This document shows, in pieces, positions 1-9,128 of a stretch of DNA of 64,000 nucleotides. The DNA comes from Halanaerobium sp. MA284_MarDTE_T2. GTDB lineage: Bacteria > Bacillota > Halanaerobiia > Halanaerobiales > Halanaerobiaceae. Location of the stretch: assembly GCF_003337245.1 (NCBI RefSeq), contig NZ_QPJE01000001.1:1-64000 (forward strand), read 5' to 3'. The notes beneath the pieces were generated by a model, which made no database searches, was not told the DNA's origin, and was given only the letters and a program-made list of their open reading frames with translations. The position numbers were made by a program, and so were the translations under genes. How positions within the stretch are numbered: position 1 is the first letter of the stretch; every line of letters starts with the position of its first letter.

Positions 1-88
1 GGGCCCATTTCGAACACAAAAGTTAAGTCCTCAAGCGCCTATGGTACTGCACTGGTAACGGTGTGGGAGAGTAGGTCACTGCCGGATC
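1..88 (+). rRNA. rrf: 5S ribosomal RNA, 3' part
   Basis: The first 88 bases read as the 3' two thirds of a 5S rRNA: the AACACAAAAGTTAAG helix region, the GGTACTGC/GGTAACGGTGTGGGAGAGTAGGTC block and a terminal GCCGGATC are all typical. The 5' end lies outside the window. A T run (90-96) follows and a tRNA starts at 99, so this is the tail of an rRNA operon. The exact mature 3' end is approximate. Confidence 0.9.
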
Positions 89-98
89 CTTTTTTTGT

Positions 99-174
99 TC
101 CCCGATAGCTCAGTTGGTAGAGCAGATGGCTGTTAACCATCGAGTCGCAAGTTCGAGTCTTGCTCGGGGAGCCA
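99..174 (+). tRNA. tRNA-Asn (GTT)
   Basis: A complete cloverleaf can be drawn. The acceptor stem pairs 99-105 (TCCCCGA) with 164-170, the D arm is 108-123, the anticodon arm is 125-141 with anticodon GTT at 132-134, and the T arm is 147-163 with the TTCGAGT loop. The discriminator base is G171 and CCA (172-174) is encoded. It lies 11 bases after the 5S gene, so it is probably co-transcribed with the rRNA operon. Confidence 0.96.
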
Positions 175-184
175 TTTTTATTTT

Positions 185-207
185 AAGACCTTTATTGGTC
201 TTTTTTT
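185..207 (+). terminator. Rho-independent terminator of the rRNA/tRNA operon
   Basis: AAGACC (185-190), a six-base loop and GGTCTT (197-202) are followed by an unbroken T run to 207. It sits 10 bases after the tRNA CCA end. The stretch 208-360 beyond it holds no gene that I can support. Confidence 0.85.
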
Positions 208-361
208 ATTTAATATTATTTTTACTTCATTTTGTTCAAAATTTTACATATCTCTATTATATTTTATTACTATGTAATATTGCTTTGAATTATTCTCCTG
301 AGTTACTTTTAGATGATCATATATATTAAATATACTAAATAGATGTTTTTGTGAAAATTGT

Positions 362-390
362 TTGACAAATTTGAAAACTAATGATATAAT
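362..390 (+). promoter_or_regulatory. Consensus sigma-A promoter of the glycerol operon
   Basis: TTGACA (362-367) and TATAAT (385-390) are separated by exactly 17 bases, a perfect match to the housekeeping consensus. A start near 397 gives a 5' leader of about 230 bases before the first gene at 629, and that leader contains the GlpP-type element at 429-524. Confidence 0.88.
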
Positions 391-428
391 TTTCTTGAAA
401 AGAAGTTTAAAAAAGAATATAACAAGGT

Positions 429-524
429 GGAGACTTGGAGAAAGCCTTATTGATGACTAAGGGGAATAACTATGCTATAATAAATATAAGTTATTTATTT
501 TTAGTTTTCAATAGGGCTTTTTCT
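429..524 (+). promoter_or_regulatory. GlpP-type antitermination leader 1
   Basis: Two GGAGA motifs lie 8 bases apart (429-433, 437-441) in the 17-mer GGAGACTTGGAGAAAGC. The same layout recurs at 3121 before the second glycerol operon. The last bases of this motif form the 5' arm (441-453) of a long terminator hairpin whose 3' arm (509-521) ends in a T-rich run; one G-U pair is needed, and inner arms (AATAACT / AAGTTATT) extend it. In Bacillus, GlpP with glycerol-3-phosphate acts on leaders of this kind to allow readthrough. A glpP gene is at 9129. The function is inferred from layout and family knowledge. Confidence 0.75.
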
Positions 525-628
525 GTGTTTAAATCTAAAATATATGAAAGGAGGCAGTAGGTAAAGAAAGCAGGTAGTAGTTAGGTTAATCATTTTAAAA
601 TAAAATATTAACTAGGAGGAGACTAAAA

Positions 629-1495
629 ATGGCTGGATTATTTAATTTAGGACTTATTTTATCAGCATTTGGTGGCGGTGTTTTTGGTGCAGCTTTAGGG
701 GCTTTGAATTCATTTATCTTTTGTGGATTTTTAGTTATTGCTGGTGAAGCTATCTCTGTTGCGAGTGGAGTAGGATCTTTTACAAACGCAATTGGCTTTG
801 GTACCTGGTTTGGACCTCACATTGGATTTGCCGCTGGTGCAGCTGCAGCAGCATATGCAGCTAGAAAAGGTTATGTAGAAGGAAGAGATATTATAACACC
901 ACTGATGAAATTTAAAGATCCCAGTGTACTTTTGGTAGGTGGACTTTTTGGTATATTAGGTTATTTTGTAAATGGTATTATAGCAGGTGTTGGGACTCCT
1001 ACTGATACAATTGCTTTAACAGTTGTTATTTCTGCAATAATTAAACGTGTTATGTTCAGTGATACCGGGGTAATTGGTACATATAACCCCGAACATGGAG
1101 ATTCCAGATGGTCACCAAGTGAAGATATTGCCTGGCTTCCTTTCCAGATGCATGCTGGAGAATTGTTAATGATAGGACTTGGCGTAGGATTAGTATCAAG
1201 TAAGATTTCATTAATTACAGGTAGTTCTTTTATTGGTTTTGGTATTGCAGCTGCTTCTCTAATTATATTATCTACTATTGGTGGATCTCCAGTAACCCAC
1301 CATATTGCTTTACCTGCTGCTTTAGCGGCTATGGCTACAGGTAGTGTAATTGTAGGAGGTATTTTTGGCATTTTAGGAGCTTTTCTGGGTGAATTTTTTG
1401 CAAGGCTATTTTATGACTGGGGAGATACACATATTGATCCTCCTGCAGCCACTATAGCAACTTTAACTACTGTTGTTATGCTTTTCCTTCAGTAA
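629..1495 (+). CDS. Unknown ten-segment membrane protein in the glpF position; candidate glycerol permease
   Basis: I do not recognise the family. The 288-residue product is almost wholly hydrophobic, with about ten membrane segments arranged as two related halves of five. VGGLFGILG at 103-111 recurs as VGGIFGILG at 242-250, and HIGFAAGAAAAA at 64-75 recurs as HIALPAALAAMA at 225-236. A polar stretch around 141-172 joins the halves. No NPA motif of aquaglyceroporins is present, so this is not GlpF. It starts at ATG 629 behind a strong AGGAGGAG site, follows the GlpP-type leader, and directly precedes glpK with no terminator between. That context suggests glycerol entry through the inner membrane, but transport is not shown by the sequence. 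It could also move another substrate or be a regulatory membrane partner. Confidence 0.6.
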   Translation: MAGLFNLGLILSAFGGGVFGAALGALNSFIFCGFLVIAGEAISVASGVGSFTNAIGFGTWFGPHIGFAAGAAAAAYAARKGYVEGRDIITPLMKFKDPSVLLVGGLFGILGYFVNGIIAGVGTPTDTIALTVVISAIIKRVMFSDTGVIGTYNPEHGDSRWSPSEDIAWLPFQMHAGELLMIGLGVGLVSSKISLITGSSFIGFGIAAASLIILSTIGGSPVTHHIALPAALAAMATGSVIVGGIFGILGAFLGEFFARLFYDWGDTHIDPPAATIATLTTVVMLFLQ

Positions 1496-3055
<1,560 letters not shown>

Positions 3056-3120
3056 AATAGTTTAATATACAGCAAAATACATTAAATTAGAATAAAATAC
3101 ACTTAATTACGGTTTAGGCT

Positions 3121-3188
3121 GGAGAAATGGAGAAAGCTCAATCCGGATAGCATAGGATATCTATGTCTATCTGGTTGAGTTTTTTTTA
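3121..3188 (+). promoter_or_regulatory. GlpP-type antitermination leader 2 with terminator
   Basis: GGAGAAATGGAGAAAGC starts at 3121; it has GGAGA at 3121-3125 and 3129-3133 and differs from leader 1 at only two of 17 positions. Its last base begins a hairpin (3137-3150 with 3166-3179, inner arms CATAG/CTATG) followed by eight T residues. The layout equals that at 429-524. It lies between glpK and the dehydrogenase operon and would gate readthrough into the latter. I see no convincing promoter in 3056-3120, so it may act on transcripts coming from glpK. Confidence 0.75.
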
Positions 3189-3246
3189 CTCTCAATTTTT
3201 AATAAATATAAAATAATTATGTAAGTAGTTTAAGGAGGTTATTTAA

Positions 3247-4725
3247 TTGAGTAATAAAAAATATGATATAATAATTGTTGGAGGAGGTGTATCCGGGTGT
3301 GCAGTTGCCTGGAAACTTTCAAGATATAATTTGAATGTTTTACTTTTAGAAAAAGAACCTGATCTTGCATCCGGTACAACAAAGGCAAATACAGCAATAA
3401 TACATGCTGGATACAATGCAGATCCGAATAAACTAAAGGGGCGTTTAAATGTTAAAGGAAATGTGGAAATCAAACAAATAGCTAAAGATTTAAGTATACC
3501 GTTTAAAGAAATTGGTTCACTTGTTGTAGGTGTTAAGGGTGATGATTTAAGCATACTTGATGAACTTTTAGAAAAAGGAAAGAAAAATAAAGTTGAAGGT
3601 TTAAAGATTGTAGATAAAGAATGGCTGCGGGAAAATGAGCCACATTTAACTAAAGATGCCGAAGCAGCTCTTTGGGCGCCAACTGCAGGAATAACTACTC
3701 CCTGGGAATTTGCACTTGCAATGGCTGAAAATGCTGTGGCAAATGGAGTTGAAATAGAATTAGAAACAGAAGTTTTAGATGTTTTAACAGAAGATGGTAA
3801 TGTTGTTGGTGTAAAAACAAACAGAGGTAATTTTGGGGCTAATTATGTTATAAATGCTGCCGGTTTGTATGCAGATGATGTTGCCAGAATGGTTGGAATT
3901 GAAAAAATTGAAATACGCCCGCGCAAGGGTGAATATTATATTTATGATAAGGCTAAAGATTTTGATGTTAATCATGTTATTTTTCCAATACCAACACCTA
4001 TTTCAAAGGGAATTGTTGTTACAAGGACAATAGAAAACAATTTATTAATTGGACCAACTTCAGATCCGATAGATGATAAAACTGATTTATCAACAACACC
4101 TGAAGGGCTGGAAAAAGTTTATAATGGTGCTAAAAAGCTGTTCCCTGATTTAACATTAAAAGATACTATACGGGTATTTGCAGGTCTAAGAGCTGCTGAT
4201 AAAACTGAAGACTTTGTAATAGAAGCTGCTGACAATGTACATGGATTTATCAATGTGGCTGGAATTCAGTCTCCAGGTCTATCATCTGCTACTGCCATTG
4301 CTGATATGACTCTTGATATTCTGGAAGATGAAGGTCTTAAACTGGAAGAAAAGAAAAATGTTATAGAAAAAAGAGAAGAGCCAGTAAGATTTTACGAAAT
4401 GAGCAATGAAGAAAGAGCTAAAATGGTAGAAAAAGATAAAAAGTATGGAAAAATAATCTGCCGCTGTGAAACAGTTTCATATAAGGAGATACTGGATGCA
4501 ATACATGGTCCAATTGGTGCAAGAACAGTAAATGCTGTTAAAAGAAGAACAAGAGCCGGTGCAGGAAGATGTCAGGGTGGGTTTTGTGGCCCAAGAGTGT
4601 TAGAAATTCTGTCTGAAGAATTAGGAATCGACCCTACAGAGGTTAAACAGGAAGAAACTAATTCGCAAATTATTGAATATAAAATTAAAGAGCTACTTGG
4701 AAGCAAGGTGATGGATAATGCTTAA
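3247..4725 (+). CDS. GlpA-like FAD-dependent glycerol-3-phosphate dehydrogenase with C-terminal BFD-like Fe-S domain
   Basis: The 492-residue protein begins with a DAO-fold FAD site (IIVGGGVSGCAVAW, residues 8-21) and ends with a BFD-like [2Fe-2S] module: C405 and C407 in ICRCE, then C442 and C447. This matches anaerobic GlpA-type enzymes that oxidise glycerol-3-phosphate to dihydroxyacetone phosphate, and the context supports that substrate. The start is TTG 3247, eight bases after GGAGG. Its end overlaps the next gene by eight bases, implying coupled translation. Unlike E. coli GlpABC there is no GlpC-like gene, so the electron acceptor must differ. Related domain pairs also occur in other amine or hydroxyacid oxidases, so the substrate is inferred. 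Confidence 0.85.
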   Translation: MSNKKYDIIIVGGGVSGCAVAWKLSRYNLNVLLLEKEPDLASGTTKANTAIIHAGYNADPNKLKGRLNVKGNVEIKQIAKDLSIPFKEIGSLVVGVKGDDLSILDELLEKGKKNKVEGLKIVDKEWLRENEPHLTKDAEAALWAPTAGITTPWEFALAMAENAVANGVEIELETEVLDVLTEDGNVVGVKTNRGNFGANYVINAAGLYADDVARMVGIEKIEIRPRKGEYYIYDKAKDFDVNHVIFPIPTPISKGIVVTRTIENNLLIGPTSDPIDDKTDLSTTPEGLEKVYNGAKKLFPDLTLKDTIRVFAGLRAADKTEDFVIEAADNVHGFINVAGIQSPGLSSATAIADMTLDILEDEGLKLEEKKNVIEKREEPVRFYEMSNEERAKMVEKDKKYGKIICRCETVSYKEILDAIHGPIGARTVNAVKRRTRAGAGRCQGGFCGPRVLEILSEELGIDPTEVKQEETNSQIIEYKIKELLGSKVMDNA

Positions 4726-5998
4726 ACTTAAAAAAGATGTTGTAGTAATTGGTGGAGGTCCAGCAGGACTGGCTGCAGCAGTTAAAGTGTTTGATAATGG
4801 TGTGGAAGATGTAATGATTTTGGAAAGAGATTTTGAGTTGGGAGGAATTTTACCCCAGTGTATTCATAATGGTTTTGGACTTCATCATTTTAAAGAAGAA
4901 TTAACAGGGCCAGAATATGCCCAGAGATTTATAGATGATGTTGAGGACAGAGATATTGAGGTTAAATTAGATACCATGGTGCTGGATGTCAGTCCGGATA
5001 GAAAAGTATATGCCATGAATAGAGAAGATGGTTTTCTAGAGATTGAAGCTGGTGCAGTTATACTTGCCATGGGGTGTAGAGAAAGAACTGCTGGTGCGAT
5101 TGGAATTCCTGGCACCAGACCTGCAGGTGTATTGACAGCCGGTACAGCACAGAGATATACAAATATAGAAGGTCTGCTGCCGGGTAAAGAAGTTGTAATA
5201 CTTGGTTCTGGAGATATTGGATTAATCATGGCCCGAAGAATGCGATTAGAAGGAGCTGATGTAAAAGCAGTTTGCGAAATTCTTCCTTATACTGGTGGTT
5301 TAACCAGAAATGTTGTTCAGTGTTTACAGGATTATGATATACCACTTTTATTAAATCATACAGTAACCAGAATTGAAGGTAATGAAAGGTTAGAGGCAGT
5401 CGAAATATCAGAAGTAGATGAAAATTTGAAACCAATACCAGGTACTGAGGAGAGAATAGAAGCCGATACACTTCTGCTGTCTGTAGGTTTAATACCTGAA
5501 AATGAGCTTTCTAAAAAAGCTGATGTTGTTCTGGATGATAGAACAGGCGGAGCTATTGTCAATGAAGGTAGAGAGACTAATGTTGAAGGTATCTTTGCCT
5601 GTGGTAATGTTCTGCATGTACATGATTTAGTTGATTGGGTTACCCAGGAAGCAGAAATAGCCGGTGACTGGGCTGCAAAATATGTTAAAGGTGATATGAG
5701 AAGATCTGATAGTAAAATAAAAATAAATGCAGGAAAGAATGTTTCATATGTTATACCGCAAAATATTGAACTGGAAGATAAAGATAGAAAACGTATACCG
5801 CTCTATATGAGGGTAACAACTCCTCTTACTGCCTGTGAAATTAAATTATCAGCAGATGGAGAAGAGCTTTATTCTTTTAATGAACCATTTGCAAAACCTG
5901 GTGAAATGCTGAGTGTTCCATTAGCACAGAAAACACTTAATGATCTTGGAAAAATTGAAGAGATAACTGTAGATATAATTGAAAAGGAGGGAGAATAA
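4718..5998 (+). CDS. FAD/NAD-dependent pyridine nucleotide-disulfide type oxidoreductase, partner of the GlpA-like enzyme
   Basis: The 426-residue flavoprotein has an N-terminal FAD motif (VVIGGGPAGLAAA, about residues 8-20) and a second dinucleotide motif (VVILGSGDIGLIMA) near residue 157, the plan of the two-dinucleotide oxidoreductase family. A QCIHNGFG segment near residue 47 is typical of the subgroup that travels with DUF1667 proteins. It is placed between the GlpA-like gene (8-base overlap) and the DUF1667 gene (start abuts its stop). The likely job is to pass electrons from glycerol-3-phosphate oxidation to NAD(P) or another carrier; that is an inference. It replaces GlpB by position but is not obviously a GlpB orthologue. 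Confidence 0.85.
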   Translation: MLKLKKDVVVIGGGPAGLAAAVKVFDNGVEDVMILERDFELGGILPQCIHNGFGLHHFKEELTGPEYAQRFIDDVEDRDIEVKLDTMVLDVSPDRKVYAMNREDGFLEIEAGAVILAMGCRERTAGAIGIPGTRPAGVLTAGTAQRYTNIEGLLPGKEVVILGSGDIGLIMARRMRLEGADVKAVCEILPYTGGLTRNVVQCLQDYDIPLLLNHTVTRIEGNERLEAVEISEVDENLKPIPGTEERIEADTLLLSVGLIPENELSKKADVVLDDRTGGAIVNEGRETNVEGIFACGNVLHVHDLVDWVTQEAEIAGDWAAKYVKGDMRRSDSKIKINAGKNVSYVIPQNIELEDKDRKRIPLYMRVTTPLTACEIKLSADGEELYSFNEPFAKPGEMLSVPLAQKTLNDLGKIEEITVDIIEKEGE

Positions 5999-6373
5999 AT
6001 GAGTGAAACTAAAACTCTCACCTGTGTTGCCTGTCCAAAAGGATGTGAAGTGACAGTTAAATATGAAGGTAATGAAATATTAGATATACAAGGTAATGCC
6101 TGTCCCCAGGGAGCTGACTATGCAAGAGAAGAAATAATTGCACCAACGAGAATATTGCCGACAACAGTAGCTGTTAAAGATGGGGCTTTACCACTTGTTC
6201 CTGTCAAAACTACAAAACCTATTTCTCTGGAAATTATTCATGATGCAATGAAAATTATAGGTAAAACCAAAGTAAAGGCTCCTGTAAAGATTGGCCAGGT
6301 GATTATAGAAAATATTTTAGAAACAGGTGCTGATGTAGTAGCAACTAGAGATCTTCCTAAAAAAGCAGGTTGA
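5999..6373 (+). CDS. DUF1667 family cysteine-cluster protein
   Basis: This 124-residue protein carries C9, C12 and C16 followed by C35 (CVACPKGCEV and NACPQGA), a spacing like the Fe-S cluster loop at the start of molybdopterin oxidoreductases. It belongs to the DUF1667 type, regularly found beside the two flavoproteins encoded just upstream. Its ATG follows the previous stop directly and a ribosome site (AAGGAGGGAG) lies inside that gene's end. A role as small electron-transfer or assembly subunit of the three-protein dehydrogenase is plausible but unproven. Confidence 0.85.
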   Translation: MSETKTLTCVACPKGCEVTVKYEGNEILDIQGNACPQGADYAREEIIAPTRILPTTVAVKDGALPLVPVKTTKPISLEIIHDAMKIIGKTKVKAPVKIGQVIIENILETGADVVATRDLPKKAG

Positions 6374-6386
6374 GGAGGAAATAATA

Positions 6387-6908
6387 ATGAAATTAAAAGG
6401 TAAGAAGCTTGCAATGATGGTAGGACCTGGATATGAAGATTTAGAATTTTGGGTTGTATATATGAGGATGATTGAAGAAGGTGCTGAAATAGATGTAATT
6501 GGTATGGAAAAGGGTGCTGAATATACAAGCAAACACGGATGTTTGAAAGCTAAAGCAGATTATACAGCTTCCGAAGTTATGGATAAAGATTATGATGGAG
6601 TTCTAATACCTGGCGGCTGGGCTCCTGATAAAATAAGAAGAGATGAAGATATTGTAAAGCTGGTTAAAAATAATTATGATAACGGGAAAATAATAGGTTT
6701 AATATGTCATGCAGGTCTTGTTGGAATTTCAGCAGGTATAGTTAATGGAAAAGCCACAGGGTCAAGAGGAATTAAAGATGATATAGAAAATGCAGGAGGA
6801 AGTTGGGTAGATAAACCTGCCTTTAGAGATGGTAATATTGTTTGGGGAAGGGTGGTAAAAGATATTCCGGACTACTGCCGCGAATTAGTTAAAGCCTTAG
6901 CTGAATAA
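6387..6908 (+). CDS. DJ-1/PfpI superfamily protein
   Basis: The 173-residue product has the class I glutamine amidotransferase-like fold of DJ-1/PfpI: an early glutamate in GYEDLEF and the nucleophile elbow ICHAG with a cysteine near residue 110. It is last in the glycerol-3-phosphate dehydrogenase operon, 13 bases after the DUF1667 gene, behind GAGGAGG. Family members are described as proteases, chaperones or glyoxalase/deglycases. Since glycerol catabolism makes dihydroxyacetone phosphate and hence methylglyoxal, removal of that by-product would suit the context, but this is inference. A strong terminator follows. Confidence 0.85.
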   Translation: MKLKGKKLAMMVGPGYEDLEFWVVYMRMIEEGAEIDVIGMEKGAEYTSKHGCLKAKADYTASEVMDKDYDGVLIPGGWAPDKIRRDEDIVKLVKNNYDNGKIIGLICHAGLVGISAGIVNGKATGSRGIKDDIENAGGSWVDKPAFRDGNIVWGRVVKDIPDYCRELVKALAE

Positions 6909-6924
6909 ATTTCAATATAAAAAC

Positions 6925-6967
6925 AAGCTAAATCAGATTTTTAGATAATTAGAATCTGATTTAGCTT
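6925..6967 (+). terminator. Terminator of the glycerol-3-phosphate dehydrogenase operon
   Basis: A perfect 15-base stem, AAGCTAAATCAGATT (6925-6939) and its complement at 6953-6967, encloses a 13-base loop. The A-rich stretch before and the CTTAATAAAT tail after make it usable on both strands. It separates the operon from the fusion gene at 6996. Confidence 0.8.
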
Positions 6968-6995
6968 CTTAATAAATACAAAAGGGAGTAAATTT

Positions 6996-8816
6996 ATGGA
7001 AATGTTTAACGAATTCCATTTTATTAGTTTTGGTATAGGCGTAATTGTTTCCCTAATTGTTTTTTATTTTTTATATCCCAAAAAAGATATTGATAAAAAT
7101 AAAGATTTAAATAAAAATATTGAATCAAAAAAACAAACTTCAAATAAACTATTGAATTTATCACAAGAGGTATCTTTTAAATCTCAAGATTTAATCTGGT
7201 TAATCAATGATAATAATAAAAAAGCTGAAAAATTAGTAAAAAGATTTGAAAATATTACAGAATCAGTTGAAAATAATGCAGCTGCTGCTGAAGAAATTTC
7301 TGCAACTATTGAAGAATTATCTTCTTCATCAAATGTTATTAAATCAGAAATGGATAAACTAGAAGAATTATCTCAAAAGTTAATGTCAGATTCAGAGAAA
7401 AATCAAAATTGGATTAAAGAATCTAACAATACATTACTTGAATTAGCATCAAATGTAAAAAAATCTGGTAATTCAATTGAAAGTGTAGAAAAAGCATTGG
7501 TAAATAGTAATGAATTACTTGAAGGTATTATAGATATTACGGATCAAATTAATTTGCTTTCTCTAAATGCTTCTATTGAAGCAGCACGAGCTGGTGATGC
7601 TGGAAGAGGTTTTAATGTTGTAGCTGGAGAAATAAAAAGTCTTTCGGAAGAAACTGAGCAATTAACCACAAAAATAAGAGAATCTATCAACAACATTAAT
7701 ATTGAAATCAAAAATACTGATCAAATTATTGAAAATGGGCTTAATAATATTGAAGGAGTTGAAGAGTTAGCTGGAAAATCAATTGAATCATTTAATATGA
7801 TGAATAATAATCTTCATAATGTTATTGATTCTATATCAAAATTATCAAGTAGTACAGATAGTCAAGCTTCTGCTACAGAACAAACTACCAAAGCTGTTGA
7901 ATCTATGACTCAAGAGTTTATAAATATATCAGAAAATGTTTCAGAAGTAGATAAAAATATTAAAGATCAAAAAAGTAATTCTGAAACCCTGATTAATTAT
8001 TCCAATAATCTTAATACAATAGCTTATGATCTTCATAAAATTTCAGTAGATAATAAAAGTGAGGATATGTTAATTTTTGGTGTAAATCCTTTTGCAAAGC
8101 CTGAAAAAATAGAAGAACTATATGTTCCAATAATTGAAAAATTATGTAACAAAATAAATAAAAATGCTAAAACAGTTATTGTTTCAGATTATGAAGAATT
8201 AACTAATTATATAAAAAATGGTTTAATAGATATTGGATGGTTTTCTCCAATGGCTTATGTTAAGGCAAAAGATGAAACCAATGTTATACCAATGGTAACT
8301 CCTTTAATTAATGGTAAGGATAGCTATCGAGGCTATATATTTACTAAGAAAAATAGTAAATACAGGAAATTAACAGATTTAAAGGACAGTGTTTTTGCAT
8401 TTGTAGATCCATTATCAACATCGGGTTATGTATACCCGAAACAGATGTTGAAAGAAGTTGGTATTGATGTCAATAAAGATTTAAAAGAAACTTTATTTTT
8501 AGGTAATCATGATAATGTAATTAAAGCAGTATTAGACAATAAAGCTGAAGTTGGAGCAACATATAATGAAGCCTGGGAAAGGGCTGCTAAAACATTAAAC
8601 TTAGATAGTTTAAATATATTAGCAAAAACAGATCCTATTCCAAAAGATGTTATTGCTGCTCGAGCAGGTTTAGATAAGAATATTTTGGAAGAAACACGAA
8701 ATATTTTCTTAAAAGCTGATCAAGAGATAAAAGAAATATTAAACCAGACCAATATAACTGGATTTATTGAAAGTGAAGATCAAAAATTTGATATTATAAG
8801 AAAATATAATAGTTAG
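6996..8816 (+). CDS. Methyl-accepting chemotaxis-type signalling domain fused to a PhnD-like binding domain
   Basis: The 606-residue protein has one membrane segment (about residues 8-27) followed by lysine-rich sequence, which places the rest in the cytoplasm. A long helical region holds the chemoreceptor hairpin ([18 protein letters not shown], about 189-206). From about residue 357 it becomes a PhnD/phosphonate-binding type domain ([12 protein letters not shown], then [10 protein letters not shown] and [10 protein letters not shown]). No HAMP domain or extracellular sensor is visible. The binding domain therefore follows the signalling domain and probably faces the cytosol, an unusual order. 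Glutamine codons are 14 CAA to 2 CAG, against 1 to 12 in glpK, suggesting recent acquisition. Strong hairpins lie on both sides (6925 and 9001), so it looks monocistronic. Ligand unknown. Confidence 0.85.
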   Translation: MEMFNEFHFISFGIGVIVSLIVFYFLYPKKDIDKNKDLNKNIESKKQTSNKLLNLSQEVSFKSQDLIWLINDNNKKAEKLVKRFENITESVENNAAAAEEISATIEELSSSSNVIKSEMDKLEELSQKLMSDSEKNQNWIKESNNTLLELASNVKKSGNSIESVEKALVNSNELLEGIIDITDQINLLSLNASIEAARAGDAGRGFNVVAGEIKSLSEETEQLTTKIRESINNINIEIKNTDQIIENGLNNIEGVEELAGKSIESFNMMNNNLHNVIDSISKLSSSTDSQASATEQTTKAVESMTQEFINISENVSEVDKNIKDQKSNSETLINYSNNLNTIAYDLHKISVDNKSEDMLIFGVNPFAKPEKIEELYVPIIEKLCNKINKNAKTVIVSDYEELTNYIKNGLIDIGWFSPMAYVKAKDETNVIPMVTPLINGKDSYRGYIFTKKNSKYRKLTDLKDSVFAFVDPLSTSGYVYPKQMLKEVGIDVNKDLKETLFLGNHDNVIKAVLDNKAEVGATYNEAWERAAKTLNLDSLNILAKTDPIPKDVIAARAGLDKNILEETRNIFLKADQEIKEILNQTNITGFIESEDQKFDIIRKYNS

Positions 8817-9128
8817 AAAAATTGTATAATTAAATGCACGCGGTGATTTGATAATTCAAAATATTAATGATAAAATTATATTGAAATGAAAGCATAATTT
8901 TTAACTTAGTTATATTATTTCACCGACCTGTACAATAAACAGTTTTTAGGATTTTCTTTTTTAATCAGCTTGAGAACGATTATAGTTAATATACTTTAAT
9001 ATACTCCTGACTGTGTCAGGAGTATTGAAATATTAATAAATTGTATAATTATATAATAAAGTATAGTGTATTATTAAAAATACTATAATTATAATTATGA
9101 TTATGTATTAATCAGGGAGGCAGCAAAT
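8817..9128 (+). other. Intergenic stretch with an isolated hairpin
   Basis: No gene is supported in these 312 bases. The clearest object is a perfect hairpin: ATACTCCTGAC (9001-9011), loop TGT, GTCAGGAGTAT (9015-9025). No T run follows, so it is not a standard terminator. The last 100 bases before glpP are extremely AT rich with several TATAAT-like words; a promoter for glpP is likely there, but I cannot choose one. The GGAGA-type leader seen before glpK is not present here. Confidence 0.5.

Noticed and set aside
114-329. Open frame overlapping the tRNA-Asn gene
   Set aside because: It starts inside the tRNA, runs through the terminator and has no ribosome site; it is fortuitous.
961-1371. 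Long antisense frame inside the duplicated membrane protein gene
   Set aside because: It mirrors the sense gene, has no ribosome site or promoter of its own, and encodes a low-complexity product.
4885-5562. Antisense frames within the FAD oxidoreductase gene
   Set aside because: They overlap a strongly supported gene and each other, and encode serine/isoleucine-rich shadow products.
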